A stretch of 8,805 nucleotides of DNA from F1-120-MAGs118 sp013360535 (GTDB taxonomy: Bacteria > Planctomycetota > UBA1135 > GCA-002686595): NCBI GenBank assembly GCA_026647215.1, contig JAPKHC010000070.1:1-8805 (forward strand), written 5' to 3'. Positions 1-7,112 of this stretch are shown in pieces. Made by a program: the position numbers and the translations under genes. Position 1 is the stretch's first letter; every line of letters starts with the position of its first letter. The notes beneath the pieces are model-generated. The model was not told the DNA's origin, did not search any database, and saw nothing but the letters and a program-made list of their open reading frames with translations.

Positions 1-1
1 C

Positions 2-1213
2 CTCGTCGGCGTCAGGCTCGAGGGCAACGACGACGAGCACTCGCGCAAGCGCTGGATCACGCTCAGCGTCGTCGCGAACCTCGGCCTGCTCGGCGTCTTC
101 AAGTACACGAACTTCTTCCTCGACTCCGCCATCCGGCTCGCGAACACGTTCGGCTTCGAAGCCAGCCCGCGCGTGCTCGGCATCGTGCTGCCGGTCGGCA
201 TCAGCTTCTACACGTTCCAGACGATGAGCTACTCGCTCGACGTCTACCGGCGCAACCTGCGCGCCGTCCGCGATCCGCTCGACTTCGCGCTGTTCGTCAC
301 GTTCTTTCCGCAGCTTGTCGCCGGCCCGATCGTGCGCGCCGTCGACTTCCTGCCGCAGCTCGAGGTGCCGAGGCTGTGGCGCGATGTGCGCGTGCGCGCG
401 TGCCTGACGTTGTTCCTCGTCGGTTACGTCAAGAAGGCCTGCATCGGCGACAACGTCGCGACGCTCGTCGACCCGTATTTCGCCAAGCCGCTCACGTTCG
501 ATGCGCTCGGGGCGTGGACGGCGGTGCTGTACTACGCGGTGCAGATCTACTGCGACTTTTCGGGCTACAGCGACATGGCGATCGCCACCGCGGGCTTGTT
601 CGGCTACGAGCTGCGCCTCAATTTCGACTTCCCCTATCTCGCGAGCTCGATCCGCGATTTCTGGCGGCGCTGGCACATGTCGCTGTCGAGCTGGCTGCGC
701 GACTACCTCTACATTCCGCTCGGCGGCAGTCGCGGCTCGCGCCTCTTCCAGCACCGCAACTTGATGCTGACGATGCTGCTCGGCGGCCTGTGGCACGGCG
801 CGGGCTGGAACTTCGTGATCTGGGGCGCGCTGCACGGCGTCGCGCTCGTCGTGCATCGCGAGTGGGAGCGCGCGGGGCTGCGCATGCCCCGTTTCCTCGG
901 ATACTTCGTCACTTTCCTGTGGGTCTGCATCGCGTGGATCTTCTTCCGCGCCAAGACGCTGGACGGGGCGCTCGTGACGCTGCGTTCGTTCGCGCTCTTC
1001 GAGAGCCCGGGCGCGAAGGACTTCGGTTGGGTGCCGCTCGCGACGTTCACTTCTCTCGCCGGCGCGCACATGCTCGGAGCGACACACGACGTCGGTCGCG
1101 CGCTCGAAAAGCTGCCCGATTGGGCCTACGCGCTGTTCCTCGGGCTCGCGGTGCCGCTCGCGCTCGCGTTCACGAATTCCGCGGTCAAGCCGTTCATCTA
1201 TTTCCAGTTCTGA
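2..1213 (+). CDS. MBOAT family O-acyltransferase, AlgI-like (5' end outside window)
   Basis: Membrane-bound O-acyltransferase of the AlgI/DltB/PatA group. Such enzymes move acyl, often acetyl, groups across the inner membrane onto exopolysaccharide or cell-wall acceptors. The reading frame is open from base 2, so the start lies upstream; 403 codons are visible against roughly 470-500 for full AlgI-type proteins, so about 60-100 residues are missing. Family signatures are clear: FKYTNFF (codons from about 104), LPVGISFYTFQTMSY with SLDVYRR after it, FPQLVAGPIVR, CDFSGYSDMAI, FWRRWHMSLSSWLRDYLYIPLGG, and GGLWHGAGWNFVIWGALHG. The histidine of GLWHG (codon 794-796) matches the essential histidine known from AlgI. 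Many hydrophobic segments fit a polytopic membrane protein. The substrate cannot be read from sequence. The usual SGNH or AlgJ/AlgX-type partner may lie upstream; the SGNH fragment at the far end of the window is over 7 kb away. The 3' end overlaps the convergent protease gene by 20 bp. Confidence 0.93.
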   Translation, partial: LVGVRLEGNDDEHSRKRWITLSVVANLGLLGVFKYTNFFLDSAIRLANTFGFEASPRVLGIVLPVGISFYTFQTMSYSLDVYRRNLRAVRDPLDFALFVTFFPQLVAGPIVRAVDFLPQLEVPRLWRDVRVRACLTLFLVGYVKKACIGDNVATLVDPYFAKPLTFDALGAWTAVLYYAVQIYCDFSGYSDMAIATAGLFGYELRLNFDFPYLASSIRDFWRRWHMSLSSWLRDYLYIPLGGSRGSRLFQHRNLMLTMLLGGLWHGAGWNFVIWGALHGVALVVHREWERAGLRMPRFLGYFVTFLWVCIAWIFFRAKTLDGALVTLRSFALFESPGAKDFGWVPLATFTSLAGAHMLGATHDVGRALEKLPDWAYALFLGLAVPLALAFTNSAVKPFIYFQF

Positions 1214-2762
1214 GGTCGCTCGCGAGCTCGACGAGCTCGTCATCGACGTCGCGGGCACCACGCAGCTGCGCCAGCGCGAGGATCTCGAGCGCCGCAACTC
1301 GCTGGCCCCGCTCGCGCGCCTCGCGACCGGCTTGCGCGAGCGCTTCCGCCGGCGGCCCGACCGGTCCAAACGTCTGCGCGCGCGCCACGAAGGCCGCGAC
1401 GTCGCTGTCGAGCTCCTCGAGCGCCGCCGCACGCTGCGCCGCCTCGCTCCAGCGACCCAACGCAAGGTCGACCGTCACCAGATCGGTTCGATAGCTCGAC
1501 GCGAGCGCCCACACCTGCGCCGCGAGCGCCAGCGCCGCAAGCGCGTAGCCGACGCGCCCGATCCGTTCCAGCCGGCGCGTCAGCGTGCGCGCGACTTCGG
1601 GCCGCGAGGCCGAAAGCGCGAGGAATTCGACGCGTTTTTGCGTCCCGAAGTGTCGCCAGCTGTCCTTGCCGCGCCCGTGCGGCCCGCCGACGCGCTCGAG
1701 CGCGCTCGCCATCGCCTGCCACTCGCCCGTCGACTCGCAGGCGAACCAGTCGGCCTCGAGTTCGATGCGCCGCGAGAACCAGCCGAAGGCGAAGTACCAG
1801 AACGCGAGCGTGGCGCCGAGCACGACCAGCCCGAGCCAGTCGTCCCCGAGCTCGAAGTGCGTGATCGCGAGCTCAGCTCCGAGGAACAGCGCGATCGACC
1901 AGGCGACGAACACGAGCACGTGCTTGCGGCGCACATGCGCGATTTCATGCGCGAACACCGCGACGAGCTCGCGTTCGGTCAACGACGCGAGCAGCAGGTC
2001 CGAGAACAGCACGATGCGCGCGGGACCGAGTCCGACGACGGCGGCGTTGGACACCTGGAAGCCCGTGTGCCACTGCACGAGCTCGCGGCAGCGGAACGAG
2101 ATCGAGCGCGCGAAATCCTCGAGCAAGACGCGTGTTCGGCCAGCGGGCAGCGCGCTCGTCTGCCAGGCGTGGCGCAGGATCGACGGCAAGGTCGCCATCG
2201 TCGTGACGAGCAACCCGGCCGCAAACACGCCGCCCCACACTGCGACGTGCTCGACGTGCGCCCGCAGCGTCTCGTTCGCGCTCACCAGCGACGACGCGAG
2301 GATCAGCAGCACGAACGGCAGCAGCGACGACACGAACATGCGCAATTGAAAGCGCCGCGTGCTCGCGATTTCGTCCTTGCGCGAGTCGACGGCACGTGCG
2401 CGAGCGTCGATCGAGAGCGCCACGAACACGACGAACGGCGCCAGCGCGAGCAGCGCGCGCGGGCCGGGCCAACCGAGCAGATCGATCGGCGCGCCTGTCC
2501 AGCTCTCGATGCTCGCGCCCCAGCCGAACACGAGCACCGCCAGCGCATACTGCACGACCGGCAGGGCTCCGATCAGCCCGTACACACGTGCCGCAGCCAC
2601 AAAACGGCCGGAAATCACGAGCTTTCGCTCGAGGCGCACGAAAGCGTGCGCGAGCGGCAGCAGGGCAACGATTGCGAGCGGAGCGACGAGCTCGAGCGCA
2701 AGGTCCTCCTCGGCGAGCGCGAGCGCCGCGATCGCGAGCACGATGTGGACGAGGTAGGCCAA
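1194..2762 (-). CDS. M48 family membrane zinc metalloprotease
   Basis: Predicted 522-residue integral-membrane zinc peptidase of the M48 (Ste24/HtpX) family, likely acting on membrane or misfolded proteins. The zinc motif HEIAH is at residues 272-276 (FAHEIAHVRRKH). The downstream ELEADWFA motif at 334-341 supplies the third ligand, probably Glu334. Just before the HEIAH motif, FSDLLLASLTERELVAVFAHE matches the usual M48 pattern. Hydrophobic segments lie at about 2-17, 22-40, 60-82, 103-118, 141-160, 173-195, 281-298, 308-328 and 405-422. After the last one there is a soluble, alanine- and glutamate-rich tail of about 100 residues (423-522) that looks helical, perhaps TPR-like. The start is TTG at 2762. 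An in-frame TGA at 2780-2778 blocks any longer version, and no Shine-Dalgarno is visible. TTG is preferred over GTG at 2741 because it keeps the first membrane segment whole. The gene lies 188 bp downstream of the PHA-type gene on the same strand, with the 72-bp tandem repeat between. Its substrate is unknown. Confidence 0.9.
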   Translation of the reverse strand: MAYLVHIVLAIAALALAEEDLALELVAPLAIVALLPLAHAFVRLERKLVISGRFVAAARVYGLIGALPVVQYALAVLVFGWGASIESWTGAPIDLLGWPGPRALLALAPFVVFVALSIDARARAVDSRKDEIASTRRFQLRMFVSSLLPFVLLILASSLVSANETLRAHVEHVAVWGGVFAAGLLVTTMATLPSILRHAWQTSALPAGRTRVLLEDFARSISFRCRELVQWHTGFQVSNAAVVGLGPARIVLFSDLLLASLTERELVAVFAHEIAHVRRKHVLVFVAWSIALFLGAELAITHFELGDDWLGLVVLGATLAFWYFAFGWFSRRIELEADWFACESTGEWQAMASALERVGGPHGRGKDSWRHFGTQKRVEFLALSASRPEVARTLTRRLERIGRVGYALAALALAAQVWALASSYRTDLVTVDLALGRWSEAAQRAAALEELDSDVAAFVARAQTFGPVGPPAEALAQAGREARERGQRVAALEILALAQLRGARDVDDELVELASDLRTGNR

Positions 2763-2803
2763 GTCGAGCCGCTGGAGTCAAAGACCGTGAAGCCCTGCGC
2801 GGT

Positions 2804-2950
2804 CTCGCCGTCCGACGCCGCCAGGCGACGGCGCAACCAGCAGCTTGAGAGCTCGTATCCTCATTTCTTGAAGAGCTCGCCGTCCGACGCCGCCAGGCGA
2901 CGGCGCAACCAGCAGCTTGAGAGCTCGTATCCTCATTTCTTGAAGAGCTC
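2804..2950. repeat. 72-bp perfect tandem duplication (2.04 copies)
   Basis: Every base from 2804 to 2878 is identical to the base 72 positions later; identity breaks at 2803/2875 and 2879/2951. The unit is 24 codons long, so the duplication is frame-neutral. Each unit holds a dyad of CGCCGTC and GACGGCG (2806-2812 with 2827-2833; repeated at 2878-2884 with 2899-2905). It can close further with an inner GCC-gcca-GGC hairpin. Each unit also holds a comparatively AT-rich segment (gtatcctcatttcttgaa) flanked by GAGCTC. GAGCTC occurs at 2849, 2873, 2921 and 2945, always at multiples of 24 bp. The repeat fills most of the gap between the PHA-type gene and the M48 gene, beginning right at the stop codon of the former. 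It could be a recent slippage or unequal-recombination product, a two-copy member of a dispersed repeat family, or an assembly error. Confidence 0.95.
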
Positions 2951-2954
2951 TCAA
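2917..2954. repeat. 10-bp inverted repeat at the 3' end of the PHA-type gene
   Basis: TTGAGAGCTC (2917-2926) is the exact reverse complement of GAGCTCTCAA (2945-2954), with an 18-base loop. The outer arm contains the TGA stop (2953-2951) of the upstream minus-strand gene, so in its mRNA the hairpin would form around the stop codon. No U-tract follows on either strand, so this is not a standard rho-independent terminator. It may protect the mRNA 3' end or be an edge of the repeat element. In the other copy (2845-2878) only the inner six bases of the arm can pair. Confidence 0.55.
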
Positions 2955-3226
2955 CCGAGCGCCTTGGCGAGCTCCTCGCCGACCATCCGGCGAATCGTCT
3001 CGGGTCCGGGGAACGGCGGCGCCTGATCGACGTCGATCTCGACCGTCGCCTCCGTCACGCGAAAACGGCCCTTCACCGAACCCACGAACGGCAATTGCTT
3101 CTCGAGCGTGCCACTGTGGCCGCCGTCGGAGGTCGCGATCGTGATGCCCTTGTGCGCCGCGAGCTGCGCAAAACGCGCGACTGCGCCAGCGAGCCCGAGC
3201 CGATGCTCCACACGAATGTCGATCAT
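2951..3226 (-). CDS. Small PHA-granule-region-type protein (polyhydroxyalkanoic acid system family)
   Basis: A 91-residue soluble protein. Its layout resembles the polyhydroxyalkanoic acid system (PHA_gran_rgn) family. An N-terminal strand and helix (IDIRVEHRLGLAGAVARFAQLA) is followed by a central G-rich turn (SDGGHSGTLEKQL), then GSVKGRFRVTEATVEIDVDQAP, and a C-terminal helix (GPETIRRMVGEELAKAL). The key resemblance is HxLGLxxAxxR...A followed by G-x-VKGxxxVxxxxVxxxV. Members are about 90 residues; some lie near PHA synthesis genes, but the biochemical role is not established and no PHA gene is in this window. The ATG at 3226 overlaps the dapF stop as ATGA, and an AGAAGGG-like site lies about ten bases upstream, so translation is probably coupled to dapF. 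The assignment rests on motif resemblance by eye; the coding call itself is firmer than the family name. Confidence 0.72.
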   Translation of the reverse strand: MIDIRVEHRLGLAGAVARFAQLAAHKGITIATSDGGHSGTLEKQLPFVGSVKGRFRVTEATVEIDVDQAPPFPGPETIRRMVGEELAKALG

Positions 3227-4074
3227 GCCTGCGCGCCCTTCTTGGTCTGTCCGAGCGCGTTGCCACGCTCCAACTTCACCTCTCCCGCCCACAGGACCTC
3301 GCTCGGCCCCGTGAGGAACACTTCGCCCGCGCCATCCCAGTCGACCCGCAACGTCCCGCCGGGAAGTTCGATGTCGACAGGCAGTGTGAGCTTGCCTTCG
3401 CGGAGCGCCGCGACCGCCGTCGCGCATGCGCCGGTCCCGCAGGCTGCCGTCTCTCCGACGCCACGCTCCCACACGCGCAAGTGGACGCGCCCGTCGCGCA
3501 ACGCCGCGAACTCGACGTTCGTGCGGTTGGGGAAGCGCGGATGGCGCTCGAGCTCGCGCCCGAGCTCCGCGACCGGCGCCATGCGCTCGTCGGCGACGAA
3601 CAGCACCGCGTGCGGGTTGCCCATGTCGACCAAGGTCGCCCGCTGGCCGCCTTTCGAGCTCGCGAGCGTCACGCCCACCTCGATTTCACGCGGCGGGCCC
3701 ATGCTCGCGCGCACTCCGACGATCGCACCTCGCTCGCGCACGATCTCGACCGAACGCACGCCCGCATCGGCCTGCACGGAGAACGCATCGCTCGCGCTGA
3801 AGCCCTGCTCGCGCGCGAACCGCGCGACACAACGCAGGCCGTTGCCGCAGGCCTCCGGCCGCGAACCGTCGGCGTTGAAGATCGTCATGCGGCACGCGGC
3901 GCCGTCCGTGCCCGGCGAGACGACGAGCAGCCCATCGAGCGTCGCGCTCGGACCGGGCCAAGTGCGTTCGCACAGTTCGCGCGCCACCTCCGCGGCGTCC
4001 CGAGGCTCGCCCAACGCGCGCACGTCCCACAGCGCAAACGAATTGCCCGCGCCCGCCATCAGCGTGAGCTTCAC
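3223..4074 (-). CDS. dapF: Diaminopimelate epimerase
   Basis: Cytoplasmic, cofactor-independent epimerase converting LL- to meso-diaminopimelate for lysine and peptidoglycan cross-links. The product is 283 residues, a normal family length, with two mirrored DapF domains. Both catalytic cysteines are in place: Cys76 in EACGNGLRCVAR and Cys212 in TAACGTGACATAVA. Other substrate-site motifs are GAGNSFALWD (8-17), FNADGSRPEACGNG (66-79), DMGNPHAVLFV (150-160) and NRTNVEFA (183-190). The usual GNDF near the N-terminus reads GNSF here: Asn11 is kept but the next Asp is replaced by Ser. The start chosen is GTG at 4074. It gives the typical VKLTLMAGAGN beginning, overlaps the rnhC stop as GTGA, and has GGAGG six bases upstream. 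The frame remains open further upstream, but that stretch is rnhC coding sequence read out of frame. The 3' end overlaps the next gene as ATGA. Confidence 0.96.
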   Translation of the reverse strand: MKLTLMAGAGNSFALWDVRALGEPRDAAEVARELCERTWPGPSATLDGLLVVSPGTDGAACRMTIFNADGSRPEACGNGLRCVARFAREQGFSASDAFSVQADAGVRSVEIVRERGAIVGVRASMGPPREIEVGVTLASSKGGQRATLVDMGNPHAVLFVADERMAPVAELGRELERHPRFPNRTNVEFAALRDGRVHLRVWERGVGETAACGTGACATAVAALREGKLTLPVDIELPGGTLRVDWDGAGEVFLTGPSEVLWAGEVKLERGNALGQTKKGAQA

Positions 4075-4970
4075 CTCGCGCCTCCCAAGCCCAACTTCTG
4101 CGTGTTCTTGAAGTGCAGCTTCGCGACCTGCCCCAGCTTGTCCGCGCCGTGCAGCGCCACGAAACGCCGCGCGGCCTGATCGACGGGATGCCCCGCGCCC
4201 TTCGCGAGCTCGAGCGCCCACGCTTCCGACAGCTCGCGCATCGCGACCAGGAACTCCGCGCGCGCCAGCACGCTCGCCGCCGCGACCACGAGGATCTCTT
4301 CGGCGCGCGGCCGCTGCTCGAGCCGCACGTCGAGCCCACGAAGCGCATTTTCGAGCAGGCTCGCGTTGCCGAACTGGTCGACGACGACGTGCATGCCTGG
4401 ACTCGCCAGCTGCGCGATCGCCTTGGCGTGCAGCGACGCGAGCAGCGGATTGAGGTTCTTCACCCGCGCGTGTTCGGCGTTGTATTCGGGCGGATCGAGC
4501 CGCACGACCGCGTTCGGCACGTGCGTGCGGAGCGCGGCCCCGACGCGCAGCACCGCCTCGTCGGTCATCTGCTTGCAGTCGCGCACCTCGCCGCCCGCGA
4601 GCTTGCGCTCGAGCTCCGGATCGAGCCGCACCGCCGCGACCACGAGCGGCCCGAAGTAATCGCCCTTGCCCGACTCGTCACTGCCGACGACGGCCTCTCC
4701 CGTGAGCTGCGGTGCGCCGGTCGCCGCCGCACTCTCCTTGCGCGGCTGCGGAATCGCGCCGTCGACGAAGCTCAGCAGGAACGACTCCGGGTCCTCGCCC
4801 TGCACGACCAGCTTGCCGGAGGTGTAGAGCGTCGCCACCACGCCCTCGCCCTTCGCCGAGAGCAACGCGTGCGGCGCGGAGCGGAACGTGAACGCGCGCT
4901 CGGTCAGGCGGCGCTCGAGGTCGCGCGCGCGCGCGGGGGAAACCTGGACCACGACGGTTTTTTGCGCCAC
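4071..4970 (-). CDS. rnhC: Ribonuclease HIII
   Basis: Endonuclease that cuts the RNA strand of RNA/DNA hybrids, clearing R-loops and primers. The product is 299 residues (Bacillus RNase HIII about 310). An N-terminal TBP-like substrate-binding domain (about 1-72: QKTVVVQVSPARARDLERRL, ending KLVVQGEDPESFLLSFV) is the hallmark that separates HIII from HII. A linker of about 20 residues follows, then the RNase H fold from about 90. Active-site motifs are GSDESGKGDYFGPLVVAA (Asp98, Glu99), VVVDQFG (Asp198), and the RAEEILVVAAASVLARAEF block (223-240), which should carry the fourth acidic residue. The start is GTG at 4970, the only sensible one before the conserved VAQKTVVVQV. No Shine-Dalgarno precedes it, so a leaderless transcript is possible. 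The stop overlaps the dapF start as GTGA. The gene is divergent from the Rieske gene. Confidence 0.94.
   Translation of the reverse strand: MAQKTVVVQVSPARARDLERRLTERAFTFRSAPHALLSAKGEGVVATLYTSGKLVVQGEDPESFLLSFVDGAIPQPRKESAAATGAPQLTGEAVVGSDESGKGDYFGPLVVAAVRLDPELERKLAGGEVRDCKQMTDEAVLRVGAALRTHVPNAVVRLDPPEYNAEHARVKNLNPLLASLHAKAIAQLASPGMHVVVDQFGNASLLENALRGLDVRLEQRPRAEEILVVAAASVLARAEFLVAMRELSEAWALELAKGAGHPVDQAARRFVALHGADKLGQVAKLHFKNTQKLGLGGAR
4081..4085 (-). promoter_or_regulatory. Shine-Dalgarno (GGAGG) for dapF
   Basis: GGAGG on the minus strand ends six bases before the GTG at 4074. It fixes the dapF start inside the last codons of rnhC, against a longer in-frame reading, and supports translation coupled to rnhC. 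Confidence 0.8.
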
Positions 4971-4976
4971 GGGCGG

Positions 4977-5004
4977 ATTGTGGCACGCGGGCGAGGCACT
5001 CGAA
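4977..5004 (-). promoter_or_regulatory. Weak candidate promoter for rnhC-dapF unit
   Basis: On the minus strand TTCGAG (5004-4999) and CACAAT (4982-4977) are separated by 16 bases and loosely resemble -35 and -10 boxes. Transcription starting about seven bases downstream would begin at the rnhC GTG itself. That fits the missing Shine-Dalgarno and would make the message leaderless. In GC-rich DNA such matches arise by chance, so this is only a candidate. Confidence 0.2.
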
Positions 5005-5036
5005 AGCGCGGGAGGCGCGTTCGTGGGCGCAGGAGT

Positions 5037-5387
5037 ATGCTCCGCGCGATGCAGGAGCGCTTCGACACCGGCCTGGTGCGGTCCGAGCTCGACCCCGAAC
5101 GCCCGCGCCTCATCGAGACGCCGTGGGGTGCGATGGCACTCTTCGTCGAAGGCGACACGCTGCACTGCCTGCAGGCCTTCTGCCCGCACCTCGAGGGCCC
5201 GCTGTTCCAGGGATCGGTCTCGCGCGGCGCCGTCACGTGCCCGTGGCACTACTGGCGCTATGAGCTGCGCACCGGACAGCGTGTCGGGCCGCTCGGCATC
5301 CCGATGCCGGGCTTCGAGCGCCTCAAGCGCTGCGAAGTCGAGGTCGGCGCCGCCGAGCGCATCGTCCTGCGCGCGCCGATTGCCTAA
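5037..5387 (+). CDS. Rieske [2Fe-2S] ferredoxin-like protein
   Basis: Small soluble electron-transfer protein of 116 residues. A single Rieske domain carries the motif Cys-Pro-His (49-51), 16 residues, then Cys-Pro-Trp-His (68-71), in CPHLEGPLFQGSVSRG and TCPWHYWRYELRTG. Two Cys and two His would bind one [2Fe-2S] cluster. There is no signal peptide, membrane anchor or catalytic oxygenase domain, so it resembles stand-alone Rieske ferredoxins that feed electrons to a partner enzyme or sense redox state. Two in-frame ATGs are possible, at 5037 and 5049. AGGAG at 5031-5035 is too close to the first (one base) and rather far from the second (13 bases), so the start is uncertain by four residues. 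The gene lies 38 bp before the cystathionine beta-synthase gene on the same strand and is probably co-transcribed with it. Its redox partner is unknown. Confidence 0.9.
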   Translation: MLRAMQERFDTGLVRSELDPERPRLIETPWGAMALFVEGDTLHCLQAFCPHLEGPLFQGSVSRGAVTCPWHYWRYELRTGQRVGPLGIPMPGFERLKRCEVEVGAAERIVLRAPIA

Positions 5388-5411
5388 GCTCTCCGCCTCA
5401 TCCGTCCCTTC

Positions 5412-5416
5412 AGGAG
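5412..5416 (+). promoter_or_regulatory. Shine-Dalgarno (AGGAG) for the cystathionine beta-synthase gene
   Basis: AGGAG ends nine bases before the GTG at 5426. No ATG lies nearby in that frame. It therefore decides the GTG start, which gives the family-typical beginning AKILNSILEAIGNTPMVRL. Confidence 0.75.
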
Positions 5417-5425
5417 CCCCCGCAC

Positions 5426-6790
<1,365 letters not shown>

Positions 6791-6798
6791 GCACGGCG

Positions 6799-7110
6799 AT
6801 GTCGCCGTCGACCGCCACGCTCGAGCCGGACGTCGAGACGCACGAGGAAGTGCGTCTCGCGCCGCGCTGGAAGGTGATCCTGCACGATGACGACATCACG
6901 ACCTTCGAGTTCGTGATCGACCTGCTCGCGACGCTCTTCCGCAAGCCGCTCGCCGAGGCGGTCGCGCTCACGCAGGAAGTGCACGACTCCGGCTCGGCGC
7001 TGATCACCGTCACGTCCTTCGAGCACGCCGAGCTGTATTGCGAGCAGATCCGCTCGCTCGCGCGGCCGCGCGGCTTTCCGCTCGCCGCGTCGATGGAACC
7101 GGCCGACTGA
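6799..7110 (+). CDS. clpS: ATP-dependent Clp protease adaptor ClpS
   Basis: Adaptor that binds N-terminal destabilising residues (N-degrons) and delivers them to the ClpA/C unfoldase of Clp protease. The product is 103 residues, normal for the family, with a flexible N-terminal tail of about 22 residues and the ClpS core from RWKVILHDDDITTFEFVIDLL onward. Conserved elements are the DD after the first strand (Asp31, Asp32), EVHDSG with His62 (equivalent to E. coli His66), FEHAELYCEQIRSLAR and the closing GFPLAASMEP. The residue equivalent to E. coli Asn34, which contacts the N-degron amino group, is Asp30. The gene starts eight bases after the upstream stop. No clear Shine-Dalgarno is seen, so translation is probably coupled to the cystathionine beta-synthase gene. 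It converges on the DMT transporter gene with only two bases between the stops. No clpA or clpP is in the window. Confidence 0.93.
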   Translation: MSPSTATLEPDVETHEEVRLAPRWKVILHDDDITTFEFVIDLLATLFRKPLAEAVALTQEVHDSGSALITVTSFEHAELYCEQIRSLARPRGFPLAASMEPAD

Positions 7111-7112
7111 TT

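Noticed and set aside
2804..2950. Two-unit CRISPR-like array.
   Set aside because: There are only two directly abutting identical units with no variable spacers, so it is a tandem duplication.
1332..3026. Long plus-strand open frame opposite the M48 gene.
   Set aside because: Its translation is an Arg/Glu/His-rich low-complexity run typical of the antisense of GC-rich genes, while the minus strand encodes an M48 protease with a complete zinc site.
4113..5036. Plus-strand open frame opposite rnhC that runs on into the Rieske gene.
   Set aside because: It shares the Rieske frame but encodes no recognisable domain before 5037, and it is antisense to a clear RNase HIII. It is not a real fusion.
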